From Cloeon dipterum (Eukaryota > Arthropoda > Insecta > Ephemeroptera > Baetidae): DNA of 64,000 nucleotides. Below are positions 1 through 12,271 of this stretch, piece by piece. The DNA lies in the NCBI RefSeq assembly GCF_949628265.1, contig NC_088789.1:15306886-15370885 (forward strand), given 5' to 3'. The translations under genes and the position numbers were made by a program. The notes beneath the pieces were generated by a model. It was not told where the DNA came from and searched no databases. It saw only the letters and a program-made list of their open reading frames with translations. Numbering within the stretch: the first letter of the stretch is position 1; each line of letters starts with the position of its first letter.

Positions 1-123
1 CTGCTGCCAGATTGAATCATATTTTCACGTGGCTTTAAATAAGATCATTTTAAGTGTCATAATTATAAAAAATTGATTGCTGGTTAATCTTGCATCTGTA
101 ACTTTTAAAATTTATATGTGCAG

Positions 124-1833
124 GTGCCAGATTCAATCCGTTCAATAGAGGTTGCCAAGCTGATCTCTCTGAGACAGTGGACGCAGATCCTGTGGGAGAG
201 GTACTTCTCATCAATCGAAAAAATCGTGCATACGACCCTCGAGGTGAGCCCTTTTGTGTATTCTCAGCGTTCGTTCTCACGCCTGGCTCGTTTTGCAGAT
301 TGTGTTTGACCGAGTGTCCCAGGAGATCGCGGGCTCAAGGAGCGGGCTTATCTGGAACTCGGCGCCCGGTGCTCTTTTCTCACTGCCTCAGTTCTCGGAC
401 ACGTGGTCGCAGTACCCCTTCTACACAGAAGCTTTAGGCTCTGAAGTCGGCCCCAACTTCACTGCGGTGATCTACTCGCATCCTGCCACTACTAACATTT
501 CACCAAATGCTAACACGCCACTAATAAGACTGCTAAAAAGCCTTGGGAAGTCTCTTCATTTATCCAGGGTAAGTTATTTTACTTTTTTAACACAAATATT
601 TAAAATATACTTTTGAAGTTGTTGTCAATAAAATCCATTCACAAAATTATGATTAAAATAGGCAAAATAGTACAGCGCTGAATAATTTTTTTGGAAATTT
701 AAATCAATTTTAAGTTCATCAACAATCTTGTGTCATCCTCAAATGTATTCTATAGTCTCTAGAATCGTATTAAAAAAATAAATTGGATGCCCCATTTATC
801 GTTGTTTTGCTGCTTTCAGGTGATAGTCCTGTGGTCAGTAGAGCGGCCACCCCCGCCAAGATCGCATTGGCCCATCCTTCCTGTTCCTCTGACAATTTTG
901 CACAACACTGCGGGCATTTCGGCCCGTTTCCGGCCGCAGCCGCTCATTGAAACGGCCGCAGTACTTTCCTTGGATGACGATTCTCTCTTGTCGACCGATG
1001 AGATCGACTTCGCCTACAACGTTTGGAGATCGTTTCCAGACAGAATAGTTGGATACCCCGCCAGGTCACATTTTTGGGACGACGCTAAGGTGATTAAACA
1101 TTAGCTTCGTGAATTTAAATTATCAAATCAAAATTGAGTTTTTTAGCAAAACAATTTCCTTTGTATATATTGATTAACAAGTTAAGAGATATTTTACCGA
1201 GTTTTTTTGTAAGCTTTGGTTAGTATATCAAATTGACTTAAATAATACATTTTTAATCGTGCTAGTTATGAAATTATAATTTTTGGAAAAAGATGTTAAT
1301 TGGAGGAAAAATCCCCAATTTAATTTAAACCAAATTTCAGGCCACTTGGGGCTACACTTCGAAGTGGACGAACGATTATTCTTTAGTGTTGACCGGTGCT
1401 GCTTTTTATCATCACTACTATCACCACCTGTACACGTACGGCCTAGGGCCGCTTCTTCATAAAACAGTCGAGCAAAGTCAGAATTGCGAGGATATTCTGA
1501 TGAACTTTTTAGTCAGCCATGTGACCAGGAGGCCGCCCATAAAGGTGACTCAGCGCAAGGTCTACAAGGAGAACCCTGCTAGTGGCTCCAGGTGAGTTTG
1601 CAAACTCGATGATCGTCTCTTGTTGTGACAATTAATGGTTGCTCGTCCGCAGATCGCCGTGGAACGATCCTGACCACTTCGTGCAGCGGCAGACCTGCCT
1701 GAATACATTTGCAGCCGTCTTCGGTTACATGCCACTGTTACGTTCCAATATGAGACTTGACCCTGTCCTTTTCAAAGACTCAGTTTCTAATATGCGCAAA
1801 AAGTACCGCCAGATCGAACTTGTTATGAGCTAG
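124..1833 (+). CDS. ttv: Exostosin-1 / tout-velu (heparan sulfate co-polymerase), 3' part of the gene
   Basis: Five exons: 124-243, 299-568, 820-1089, 1341-1591 and 1653-1833 (stop TAG). They encode the last 363 residues; earlier exons lie before the window and bases 1-123 are the preceding intron. What is seen: the tail matches the EXT1 C-terminal GT64 glycosyltransferase domain. It includes VISLRQWTQ-like and YFSSIEKIV segments, a DDD metal-binding motif in [38 protein letters not shown] and the closing [20 protein letters not shown]. Known for the family: EXT1 and EXT2 form a Golgi type II membrane complex that alternately adds GlcA and GlcNAc to heparan sulfate; in flies ttv is needed for Hedgehog movement. 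The final [10 protein letters not shown]...LRKKYR type ending is EXT1-like rather than EXT2- or EXTL-like. All junctions are GT-AG and phases agree. Confidence 0.93.
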
Positions 1834-2358
1834 CACTGCGCTGCCATTTGTTGATAATGCCATATTACATTAATTTTTAGTGAGTAATCGCCACACATGA
1901 ATTGTTGATTTCTTTCTTTGTGCCCTAAATCAAACTAGAAAGACTACTATTTTTTGTACAAGCCCTGAAAACTGTTTGAACAGAACAAAATGTATCGCAC
2001 TTTCCATTTTTACTTGTCCTGTTGTTATCATGTGTTAGTGCACTGTGATTTTTATATTTTTAATTTTCTTCAACGTGTAATGGAGCTATCTTTCTTACTG
2101 CCCGTCGTCTTGAATTTAAGTGCAACAAACGAGTTTTTACTACACTGAACACAAGTGAGACACTTGTAATGATAGTGCCCCCACACTTGCATGTATTTAC
2201 TCTTCTCTCATCGCCTCAAAATGCGCATTCACATACTTCCATACGAGAAACAAACCATATCTTATGCTTCATGTAATCACACACCACCTTGTAACTGTTT
2301 ATCGACTTTTAAGTTGTTTCTTTTGGTACTGCCTAATAATGGTAATGATGACGATAAC

Positions 2359-2382
2359 AATAAACTAATTTGTTTAAATAAA
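2359..2382 (+). terminator. Poly(A) signals of ttv
   Basis: Two AATAAA hexamers at 2359-2364 and 2377-2382, about 525 bp after the ttv stop, followed by T-rich sequence. The 3' UTR would be 1834 to about 2400. Confidence 0.65.
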
Positions 2383-2399
2383 ATTGTAAAATTGAATTA

Positions 2400-2788
2400 A
2401 CTGGTGTTTTATTTTTAAGTATGATTTATTTTCTTTGAATTGAAACTTTAGGATGACCTTTTCTAATTAAATCAAATTTGTGCAATCTGTAAAAACTCTG
2501 TATGAATGCGCTACACAAAAACGGGGTAATTGATTTTCCAGAGGAGCTTCTGCGTTGCGTGCAGCGTCACTTACACACTGGCAGACAGATTGCGTCGATT
2601 AACAATGTTCATGAATAAGCTCTGACCACTCTGCAGTATTTTAGTGGAAAGACTGGAAAAAAAACTGGGTTGAGAATTCAAGGCAATTTGCTGCTGGGTA
2701 CATCAATAACAAAAACCGTGCTTAGGGCGGCCTAGCAGTGAGTGGACAGCAAGGCTTAACGCGGAATGTACGTAATTCGCGTCCTGCT
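2400..2788 (+). other. Spacer and probable 5' UTR/promoter of the PLD-family gene
   Basis: No coding signal is seen. It lies between the ttv poly(A) signals and the first PLD ATG at 2789. The stretch from about 2540 is less AT-rich (CGTTGCGTGCAGCG) and probably holds the transcription start and 5' UTR. There is no clear TATA box. Confidence 0.4.
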
Positions 2789-5700
2789 ATGGAGGGTAGG
2801 AACGGAACAATTAGTGAACCTCAGCCAGACCGGATTTTTGTGGTGCATCAACATCAACAGCATGCCGCAGTGCGCAACAACGGCCGGATTTTTGATAATT
2901 ACCCTAATTACTCCAGCCGTGAGGTAAATTTTAAACTTAAGGCATAAAACGTTAAGTTTTACCTGCTCTACAAAAGTCTAAAATATTTTAACAAACATTG
3001 TTATGCAAATAATGCCATCGTCGATCGATGCGTCTTTTGTAGAGTTAAAGAGTATAAAATATACCATGTCAAAATATTATCATTATGATTGAATGAAATC
3101 TTGCTTCAAAATTCAAATATGGATTATTTCCAGTGTTAAATCCCGTAAGGATTTTTAATCTTCTCGGAACCGAGCTTCATGATAACTCGCATGCTCCGTC
3201 GAATCTAACCATTTTCTTCTATAGATAGGAGGGATAATAAGATATAACTCTTAGCACGCTGGATTCTACACGGTGTCAATAATTTAGCCAAAAACTAAAA
3301 CATCAAAATTCTTTGAGTTTTCAATCTAAACCACATTTTTGCGAGTTGTATAGAATTAAGTTTTATTGATACAACAAAACAATGTAAACCTTTTAATATC
3401 GAGAAGTTTTTTTAATGGGACAATTTTGCTTGTTTATCTGTTTAAATTAATTGATGATTTTCTTCAAAGATAAGATAATTATGATATAGATACAGCATTA
3501 AGCACTTGATGCAGCAGTTTGTTGTGGGGGTTTTTGTGGAAAAACTATTTTCTTGGTTTATCATAAAAATATTTTGATATTTATTATTTATAAATTGATC
3601 AAAATGAGACTGTGCCAAAACGTGCTAATTAATACAAAACCGGTGAGTAATTAAAAATGAATTAGCATGAAAGAACATCTGAAAACAAAAGCTTTGACAA
3701 TGAATTGAAATTCAGCTTTGTGTGTGACAATGAATGAGTCACGAGTGGGCAGCCGTGAAAGTGCCTATATAGTTGTGCGTGTGTCTGGCTAGTGTGCTAG
3801 AACGGCAACACCGCCAGCTAGCCATCTGCTCTGTTGAAAACGGAAAGGTTAGGGTCCGCTACACAAAACAGCTTGTTGAGTCTCTTCCCCTTTGTTTTGG
3901 TCCGGCAGCCGCATCAGACGCCCGCAGACCTAGACGTGAACGACGTCCAGCTGGAGTTGCACGCCTGTGTCCACAATAGTAATGGTAAAAATTAGAGAAG
4001 CTGCTTAGTAATATTCCTAAAACAAAATGGACTAATTTTCTATTTTTGGCCATATAGACATGATGCTAGGGGATGGCAGCAAGTGGCGGAACAAGAGCTG
4101 GCACCTCCCTTCCTGCATTCCGATCACCGTAATCGTTTCCCTGATCATCCTGTTGGTGATTCTGCCCTTCCTGGATGAAAGGATCAGCGCCCAGGACGAA
4201 AGGGACAGCTTGGAATCCGCAGTTGTCAGTGCTAAATGCCACAAAACGTGCAGGTTGTACTACGATCTTGGGGAGTTATGTAATTTTATGACTGAATGGA
4301 TTAATGAAATCGCAGTGCTTCGTTAGTGGAGAGCATCCCTGAGGGTTTGGCGTACAGACCAAGCGAGGTAATCCACTCAGCCACCTACGACACCTGGCAG
4401 CACTTGCTGCAGATTGCCGAGAACTCAATTGAAATCGCGTCTCTCTACTGGACCCTAAAGGGCTCTGAAGTTTACCCATACCCGTCAGCAAAAAAGGTAA
4501 TTAACTATTTTTAATCATTTCAAGTATAAGCAAAAAGCGTTTTACTTTTTAGAATAATAATATGGTAATTAAATTTGATTATAGTGAAAATAAAATTAAA
4601 ATTCGAATTTTACCCTCAAAGGAATTTATGGGATAAAGACAAGATTGGGAGCTTCATTTTTAAGATTTTAAACAACTGGAAAATAAGATCTCAGGGTAGA
4701 AAGATTTTTCCAAGATTGAACGTAAAGTATATTGAATTTATTTTGAAATTAAGAGTGCATGTAAGAGTAATTAATAACCAATACTGGATCGATTATGTCA
4801 TCAGTCTCTCTCATTTCAATTTTAGAACTGTCTTCTGATATACATGCCATACAATCTTGAAAATATCTCATTCCTTCTAGAGATTTAATTTTTCCTTCTT
4901 AACATCTGAAAATTTTTATGATTAATTTCCAGGGAGAAGAAATTCTGCATGGATTGATGCAAGCTGGGGTTCAGAGGAAAATCAAAATTAGAATTGCTCA
5001 AAATGCACCCAGCCCAGAAAACCCAAACCTGGACACCGAGTTCCTCCAGAAACACGGAGCAGCTGAAGTAAGTTTAGTGTAAATTGTGCTCACCCCTTTC
5101 CACACTAAAGCTCAACTTCAGGTGCGAAGCTTGAACTTCCAAAAGCTAGTTGGCGGGGGAGTGCTGCATACGAAATTCTGGATCGTGGACCGCAAACATG
5201 CCTACGTGGGAAGCGCCAACATGGACTGGAGGTCACTCACTGAGGTGAAAGAAATCTGATAAAGCGCCAATTCAATGCTGATTGGGGCCAATTTGCAGGT
5301 CAAGGAAATGGGATTTGCTATGTACAATTGCAGTTGCCTCGCAGCTGACCTGGGAAAAATATTTGATGTGAGAAGCAGTTTGTCCTGTCATAATATTAGT
5401 CATAATTGAATGAAATGCTTAAGGTCTACTGGTACCTAGGGAAAGAGGGTGCCAAAGTTCCAGACAAGTGGCCAGGGCAGTTCAACACAAAATTCAACAA
5501 GGAGCACCCAATGAATCTCACTTTCAATGGCACCACATCCTCAGATGTGTTCCTATCGGTATGGAAAGACTCTTACATTTCTATTATTGGTACTAAAGAA
5601 TAATTTTCAGAGCTCACCGCCCCAGTTCTGTCCAAAAGGCCGCACCTCAGACATCGATACTGTACTTGATGTGATTGGCTCTGCTGATAAGTTCATTCAC

Positions 5701-6390
5701 ATTGCTGTGATGGATTATTTTCCACTAACAATCTACACACCAAAAATCAAGTATGTTATGAACAGGAAAAATTGCTCATTTAACTTATCATAATTCAATT
5801 AGGCACTGGCCTGTTATTGATGACGCTCTTCGAAGCGCTGCTGTGGACCGAAAGGTAAATATCAAGCTCCTTGTGAGCCACTGGAACCACACTCGGCCAT
5901 CAATGAAATACTTTGTTGAATCTCTGACTACACTGACGCAATCGTTTTCCTGGGTCAAAATTGAGGCGGTAACATAATATAAATTTTAAAAAAATGGTGT
6001 AATTTTTATGATATTATATTTGCAGAAATTTTTTGAGGTTCCAAGTTCAGCAGCTCAAAGCAAAATCCCATTTGCAAGAGTCAATCACAATAAGTACATG
6101 GTCACCGACAACACGGCCTACATAGGTACCGAAGCCAAAGCGATCTTTTTTTAAAAATCACAAACCTAATCCCTTGATTTTAAGGCACGTCTAATTGGTC
6201 TGGAGACTATTTCATCAACACTGGGGGAGCGGCTGTGGTCGTGAAAGACCAAAACGATATTCTAGACGACGAAAGAGTTAACGAAGACAGTTTGAGGTCG
6301 CAACTGGAGGAGGTTTTCAACAGAGATTGGAACTCCCCCTACGCCACTCCCATCAGTCAACAATCAAGCCAAAGACTCTTAAGCATTTAA
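2789..6390 (+). CDS. PLD3/PLD4-like phospholipase D-family protein (type II membrane protein, lysosomal exonuclease family)
   Basis: Twelve exons: 2789-2923, 3909-3984, 4058-4253, 4316-4496, 4933-5067, 5122-5244, 5299-5367, 5424-5558, 5611-5750, 5803-5968, 6026-6125, 6185-6390. Total 553 residues. Residues 1-89 are a polar cytosolic head. One hydrophobic segment, about 90-109 ([20 protein letters not shown]), is the signal anchor. The first HKD motif is HTKFWIVD (H257, K259, D264), followed by GSANMDWRS; the second is HNKYMVTD (H473, K475, D480), followed by [28 protein letters not shown] and [10 protein letters not shown] are further PLD3 landmarks. Known for the family: PLD3 and PLD4 are processed into soluble lysosomal 5'-3' exonucleases acting on single-stranded nucleic acid. 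Unlike human PLD3, which I recall as having Glu, the second motif keeps Asp. The first two exons are less certain because an alternative start (ATG 4060/4063) exists; the rest is firm. Confidence 0.9.
3766..3772 (+). promoter_or_regulatory. Possible internal promoter (TATATAG) of the PLD gene
   Basis: TATATAG lies about 140 bp before the exon starting at 3909, inside a 985-bp intron. A transcript starting near 3795 would read through the 3908 acceptor and begin translation at ATG 4060 or 4063, just before the membrane anchor, removing the 71-residue head. This is inferred from a TATA match only. Confidence 0.25.
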
Positions 6391-6484
6391 ATATATTGCT
6401 CACTTCACTCGACGGTTTCACTTAAGTTAAACTGGGAAATCTTAGAGGAAGATGTAAATACACATTTGGTAACAGTTTATGGTT

Positions 6485-6490
6485 TTTATT
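6485..6490 (-). terminator. Poly(A) signal of mitochondrial EF-Tu
   Basis: TTTATT on the + strand (AATAAA on -), 167 bp beyond the EF-Tu stop codon. It lies inside the 3' UTR expected for the convergent PLD gene. Confidence 0.5.
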
Positions 6491-6531
6491 TGCTACCCTA
6501 AAACGCACATTTCAACTCTCTCAGGGTTAAT

Positions 6532-6537
6532 AATAAA
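6532..6537 (+). terminator. Poly(A) signal of the PLD-family gene
   Basis: AATAAA 142 bp after the TAA at 6388-6390. The first good hexamer after the stop. Confidence 0.55.
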
Positions 6538-6656
6538 AATGAGTTTTTCCCTAGTAGCCTGAATTTGGTGTAAGGAAATGAGAGTTTACGGGATGATTTT
6601 GAGAGAAAAGACTGAAAAGTTCACCACTTAGCTTCGGCTTGATAATATTACTTGAT

Positions 6657-9378
6657 CTACTTTTTCTTCTCTTGCTTCTCCTTCTGTGAGGCCAGGTACT
6701 TTTCCCTCGCCTTCTTGCCCTCAGTCAACAAGCTTCTCTCCACTTCGCTAAGCTTTGGCAGCACTTTGGTGATCACTCCAGTGCCCAAGGTTGTACTGCC
6801 GTCGCGAATTGTGAACCTCTGACCTTGTTCCAACACCATGGGCTTGAACAGCTGAATCTGAAGTCTGCAAAGAGAAGAATTTTAATTGTATGAGAATGCT
6901 GAATTGTCGAGTTGAATTTTAATGACAACAGTTGAAGCTAAAATTCATCCAATTTAAACTACCAAAGAGACTTTATGGCCTTATTTATATCAATAATAAA
7001 TATATAGATTGAAAAGGGCGGTTATTTCTGGGGAAAAACACTTGGACGGTATTTTTGCCAAACTCTGGTTTTGATTGCTACACCAAACCTGACAGATCTA
7101 AAAAATTGCACAGGGAGCATGTGACTCTTTAATTTTCGTTCGTCTCTTAGCACTATTTTATAATTCATTCAATCTACTGACTGAAGAGATTAACTAATTC
7201 CAACAGGATTTTCTTCATCTTTTTCCAGATTTTCATATTGATAATTATTGTTCATTTTGATTCTGTTTAATGAATTTGCTTTACCATTAATGATTAAAAA
7301 ATAAACTTTTGAAAAGAGCCTTCAGCATACCATTTCAGGCTGGTAAGACCAAAAAAATATGAATACTTTGGAGCACATGAGACCTATTAATATTTTATGC
7401 TACGAAATAGCTCAAATAGCCGAGATCCGCGGATAATTGAGCATCAGCCAATTATTTGTTTGAATTAGCTGGACCATTAATGCATACAAATATTTTCTTT
7501 AAAAAAAAGTTTGATCATTGCATCCTTTAAGCAGTGAAACAGTGTAGTCTAAAGGTTCTTATCCAATTTTTTGTAGTGCCAAAACTGTAAAATAAAAATG
7601 AGACAAACCTTGCATCTTCTCCCGGCATGATCATTTCCTTGTCGGGGATCTGCACTCTGATGGGCATATCCCAGGTTTTAGAGAACATTTGCATCTGGGC
7701 GAAAGACATGAAAGGCCTGGACCGACCACCTTCCTCCTTGGTCAAAACATAAACCTGCAATTCAAAGTGACGTTTTAATCCTGTTTTAATTGGCAACTTG
7801 ATTATTTTTACCTGTCCTTCGACGTTGTCAACAAACTTGAGAGTTCCAGGTTTGCAGAGAATCATGCCTCTCTTGACATCCTCCCTCTTGACTCCCCTTA
7901 CAAGAGCTCCAACCTGGTCACCAGCGTGGGCCTCCTCCAGAATTTGGTGAAACATTTCAACTCCAGTCACGGTGGACTTGATGACTTTATTGTGTCCGAC
8001 AAACTCGGCATCCTGGCCCTTCTTCAGGGTTCCTCTTTCTAGGCGGCCAGTGACCACGGTTCCTCGCCCAGGAATAGAATAAACGCCTTCCACAGGCATC
8101 ATGAAGGGCTTGTCCAGTTCTCGGATAGGAGTTGGGATTGAGGTGTCTACAGCTTCCAAAAGTTTCATCACAGCCTCAGAACCTGATTTAAGACGACGCT
8201 AGTTATTTCAAACAAGCAGGACAGAATGAGGGTACCAATTTCAGGGTTCTTTCCCTCCAGGGCACACAGAGCGGATCCCTTGACAATGGGCAAATTGTCT
8301 CCATCGTAGCCCATTTCAGTCAAAAGCTCACGAATCTCCATTTCGACCAGCTCAACCATCTCCTGATCGGCAGCATCAACTTTGTTGATGAAAACGACCA
8401 TGTGGTTGATTCCAATCTGCTTGGCGAGGAGCAAATGCTCTCTGGTCTGGGGCATAGCGCCGTCAGTTGCGGCAACAACCAAGATCGCTCCATCCATTTG
8501 TGAAGTTCCAGTGATCATGTTCTGCAAAAATAATTAAAAATCGCCCTTTTTACTTGAAAAGAAGCCAAACCTTAATGTAATCGGCGTGTCCCGGACAATC
8601 AGTGTGACCATAATGCCTACTATCTGTAGAGTACTCAATGTGGGCGACGTTAATGGTGATTCCTCTAGCCTTTTCCTCAGGCGCATTGTCAATGTCAGCG
8701 TACGCCTTCGCCTTGGCCAACTCTTTGTCTGATAGAACTTTGGTGATGGCTGCTGTGAGGGTGGTTTTGCCGTGGTCAACGTGGCCAATGGTACCGACAT
8801 TGCAGTGCGGTTTGTCCCTCTGGAAAACCTTCTTTTCTGTGGCAACCGCGTAAAACCTCTGGAATGTTACTGTTGGACTCGCCCTCTTACAAAGCGTATT
8901 GGCCCCCTGCAAAATAAATAGCTTTCATCCTGATCGCACGTTTAAGAAAAAATCGTAAATGGCCTACGGTGTGAGATAGAATAAAAGGCTCCCGTCCAAT
9001 AAGCAGCTTCTTCAGGGAATGCCGAAAAACTGAAAACAAAACAAGATTTTTTTGAACCATTTTTACTTTTTATATCATACAAATTATGTATGTATGTATA
9101 TCATATTGGTTGAAGCACTTCAAAAAATGAAAAAATCATTAATGAACAATTTTAATTTAGGAATTAAATCTAGCATCAGATAATAATCACAGCACCACGG
9201 GGATTAGTAAATAAAAAATATAAAAAATTCAAGCATTAAGGGTTCAAAATACGCCGGCAGCATGCTGCATGATGGAGGCTCGGGCTACCCAAGTTACATC
9301 ATACAATTTAGTCTAATTTTTTTAGCAATCTAAGTTACCTGGCACTGAGCAGGCTCTGATGATGTTTAACGTTGCCAT
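6657..9378 (-). CDS. mEFTu1: Mitochondrial elongation factor Tu
   Basis: Seven exons, in coding order: 9378-9339, 9029-8968, 8906-8571, 8521-8236, 8182-7812, 7754-7609, 6864-6657; 482 residues. It delivers aminoacyl-tRNA to the mitochondrial ribosome using GTP. Residues 1 to about 55 are rich in Arg, Ser, Leu and Phe and poor in acidic residues, as expected of a mitochondrial presequence. The GTPase motifs are GHVDHGKT (75-82), the RGITIN switch 1 segment, [15 protein letters not shown] and GSALCAL. Domain 2 ([14 protein letters not shown]) and domain 3 (RTRPF-like [15 protein letters not shown]) follow, with a Lys-rich tail. Length fits animal TUFM. The bacterial-type sequence and presequence distinguish it from cytosolic EF-1alpha. 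The 744-bp intron 6865-7608 and the introns 8907-8967 and 9030-9338 show no other gene. Confidence 0.95.
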
Positions 9379-10144
9379 TTTTACTTAATTAACAACCCAA
9401 TATTCTCAAAAATGAGCCAGATTGCGCTCTTTTCGAATTAATTCACCCCAAAAACCCGTGAGGCTCACGTTCACGGTCAACTCGAAGCGGTTCGGTTAGT
9501 CTATATGTATTTCAATAATTTGAGTTGTCTGAGATACCGGTGAAATTTCCAGTGTTTATCTGGCTTTTAGTCAGCTAAAAATGATTTAAGCACTGGTACT
9601 AACCGGTATTTTAATGTTGAAGCGATAGTAAACCGTCGCTTCCAAGGAGGCTTGTAACTTCCGTGGACTGAACGAGCACATGTTTATCTTGTTTTCTTTC
9701 AAACATTGTAACAAACACGTACAGATCATCTTTCCACCCAACTATTTTATTTTTCACCAAATTAATTAGGTGAATATTTTATTCTTTTGTTTCAACCACA
9801 TTATTTAATTCCTTCGTCTACGATACAAAACTGGAATTGCGAAAATACTAACTCCGTAATATTCCGAATATGTATTCTAAAGTTATACGTATATGTATGT
9901 TGTGAAATCTCCGCTGGTATGATAAATTTGAATTTTATGTTGCATAACACCACAGTTTTTAAATATAATGTCATCTTTCGGTTTGTGAAGCACATACGGT
10001 GAACAACAATTATGTATTTTAGTTCCTAGCAAACTAGCTTTTATTAAAATCATGTAGATATTTAGATTTATCTGTATAAATTTATTTAGTTATTTACTGA
10101 AGTTTCTGCAATGTATTTTACAGGTGTTTTTATATTGAGAAGCA
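9379..10144. promoter_or_regulatory. Divergent promoter region between mEF-Tu (-) and Ciao1 (+)
   Basis: A 766-bp spacer between the two start codons, with no coding signal. About 80 bp from the EF-Tu ATG lies a near-perfect palindrome, CGTGAGGCTCACG (9457-9469), followed by TTCACGG. TTTTACAG at 10116-10123 is a good splice acceptor, so Ciao1 may have a 5' UTR intron and its transcription start may lie nearer EF-Tu. Confidence 0.45.
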
Positions 10145-12138
10145 ATGGGTCGTCTCGAGGGCTCGCACATCTTGCACGGTCACAAAGGTCGCGTGTGGAA
10201 CGTGGCCTGGCACCCTGAGGGCCACCTGCTGGCGTCCTGTGGCGAGGATAAGACAATCCGCATTTGGGGCCGCGACGGCCAGAAATGGGTGTGCAAGACT
10301 TGCCTGTCGGACGGACACAGCAGAACCATTCGCTCTGTCTCGTGGTCGGTGTGCGGCAAGTTCTTGGCCAGCGCCAGCTTCGATGGCACCACCAGCGTGT
10401 GGACGTACACCAAGGGCGACTACGACTGCATAATGTCGCTCGAGGGACACGAGAACGAGGTCAAAAGCTCAGCCTGGTCGCACTCGGGACAGTACTTTGC
10501 CACCTGCGGCCGCGACAAGACTGTTTGGGTGTGGGAGGTTGCTGAGGACAATGAGTACGAATGTGCCGCGGTGCTCTTCAACCACGCCCAGGATGTTAAA
10601 AAAGTATAAAAGAGTTAAAAACAATTTCAATTCATTGGATCTTGGATTTACTTATATCCTTCGAGCCTAAAACTGCCCTAATATTCCAGAGTTTGAGTTC
10701 ATGTCAGTCAAAATTAAATTAGTGATCAACCTGCCACCCTGTTTTAGTAGAAAAAAATTAAAACATAGTCCAAAATTAAAAAAAATCATGTATTTTTTAG
10801 CAAAATTATTCAGTAAGATAAAAAGATTTTCATAATGTAGTGCTAGAATCCCTCAATAACAAGTTTGGCATTAAATTTTTTTAAATTTGTATTAATTTTG
10901 CTTTGTTTGAATTATTGTTTGTATTTTTCCTAATTTTACTTGCGAAACCCTTCAACTTGAGTGGATTTTATTGTTTAAGTGTTCACTATTTATTTTTAAA
11001 CAAATTTTGATACAATTTAAGACATATTATATATATATATATATATATATGAACACTCATTTTAGGTGGCGTGGCAGCCAGGTAGAGATATTTTGGCTTC
11101 GTGCAGCTATGATGACAGCATCAAAATGTTTCGGGAAGATGGAACAGAGTGGGTGCAGTGTGCCAACCTGACCTCGCACACCTCTACTGTCTGGAGCATC
11201 GCTTTCAATGGCTCTGGAGACCGTATGGCTTCTTCCAGTGACGACCTGACTGTGAAGGTAAGCTATGCACTTGACCTGCACCTGAAAATGAGCAAAATTT
11301 TTAATAAAAACCTTTCATACTTGGAGAAGTCCAGCTTTGATATTAAAAGCAGTAAAAGTAAATTTTTATGCTGATATTAGTTTAAAATTAATCAGTTAAA
11401 GCCAGTACAAATATAACTTTTTTAATACTTGATTAGCACTAATAAGGGAATTCAAGGTACGCTCTGCTCTAACATGCAGCTTTTTTGCCTCAAACATGGA
11501 GACTTACATTCATGAAATTAGATAAAATATCATCATGTTTTAACAAAAATTGCTATTTTTAATTGAATTTTTATAAATAAATTTACAGTCCTTAACTCAA
11601 GAAAAATGCTAGATATAAGTATTTTGATCGGTGTTCCATGTAAATATCTCAAGAGTGTTCAGACGTGTTCAAGGAAGAAAAGAATGGTAATAGAACAAAA
11701 CCAGGCTTCTCTTTTAAAATTAAACAGTCAAGAAATCTAATTTTATCTTTATTGTGTAGTCTGCATAGTTAACAAAATTTTCAACGGTTACAGATTTGGC
11801 AGGAATACCCACCCGGCAATGCACAGGGCATTGAGACCCCTGACAATATTCCCGCCTGGAAATGCGTGTGCACGCTTTCAGGGTACCACCCGCGGACTGT
11901 CTACGACATCAGCTGGTGTCCTCTGTCTGGCCGGATAGCCACTGCCTGCGGCGATGACAAAATCAGAGTTTTCCAAGAGTCACCTGAGAGTGACCATGAC
12001 GCGCCTACCTTCGAGCTGGATGGCGCGGTGGATGGACACACGCAAGATGTCAACGCCGTTGCGTGGAACCCGAAAGAGGTTGGCCTATTGGCTTCGGCCA
12101 GCGATGACGGAACAGTGAGATTGTGGTGCGCAAAGTAG
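10145..12138 (+). CDS. Ciao1: Ciao1, WD40 protein of the cytosolic Fe-S cluster targeting complex
   Basis: Three exons: 10145-10603, 11066-11257, 11794-12138; 331 residues. CIAO1 binds MMS19 and CIAO2 (MIP18) in the late cytosolic iron-sulfur assembly complex that hands 4Fe-4S clusters to apoproteins such as DNA polymerases and helicases. What is seen: seven WD40 repeats fill the protein, with clear GH...W/F-D dipeptide units: [13 protein letters not shown]...[23 protein letters not shown]...[24 protein letters not shown]...[20 protein letters not shown]...[21 protein letters not shown]...[22 protein letters not shown]...[12 protein letters not shown] and [11 protein letters not shown]...[12 protein letters not shown]. 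Length and order match fly Ciao1. The start is the first ATG. The introns (10604-11065, 11258-11793) are AT-rich; the first ends with an (AT)n run. Confidence 0.95.
11029..11050. repeat. (AT)11 microsatellite in Ciao1 intron 1
   Basis: 22 bp of alternating A and T ending 15 bp before the exon 2 acceptor. Confidence 0.9.
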
Positions 12139-12265
12139 TAAAAAATATGTTTTATTATATAAGCAATCAGATCAGGGATTTTTTTCATTATGTAGGGATG
12201 CAACTGATATTGCCAATTTTTATTGAGTTCCTTTCAAGGCTGACTATGCACATTTTTGGCGAATG

Positions 12266-12271
12266 AATAAA
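12266..12271 (+). terminator. Poly(A) signal of Ciao1
   Basis: AATAAA 128 bp after the TAG at 12136-12138. Confidence 0.65.

Noticed and set aside
10130-10450. Minus-strand open frame over Ciao1 exon 1
   Set aside because: Shadow of the WD40 coding exon, which is unambiguous on the plus strand.
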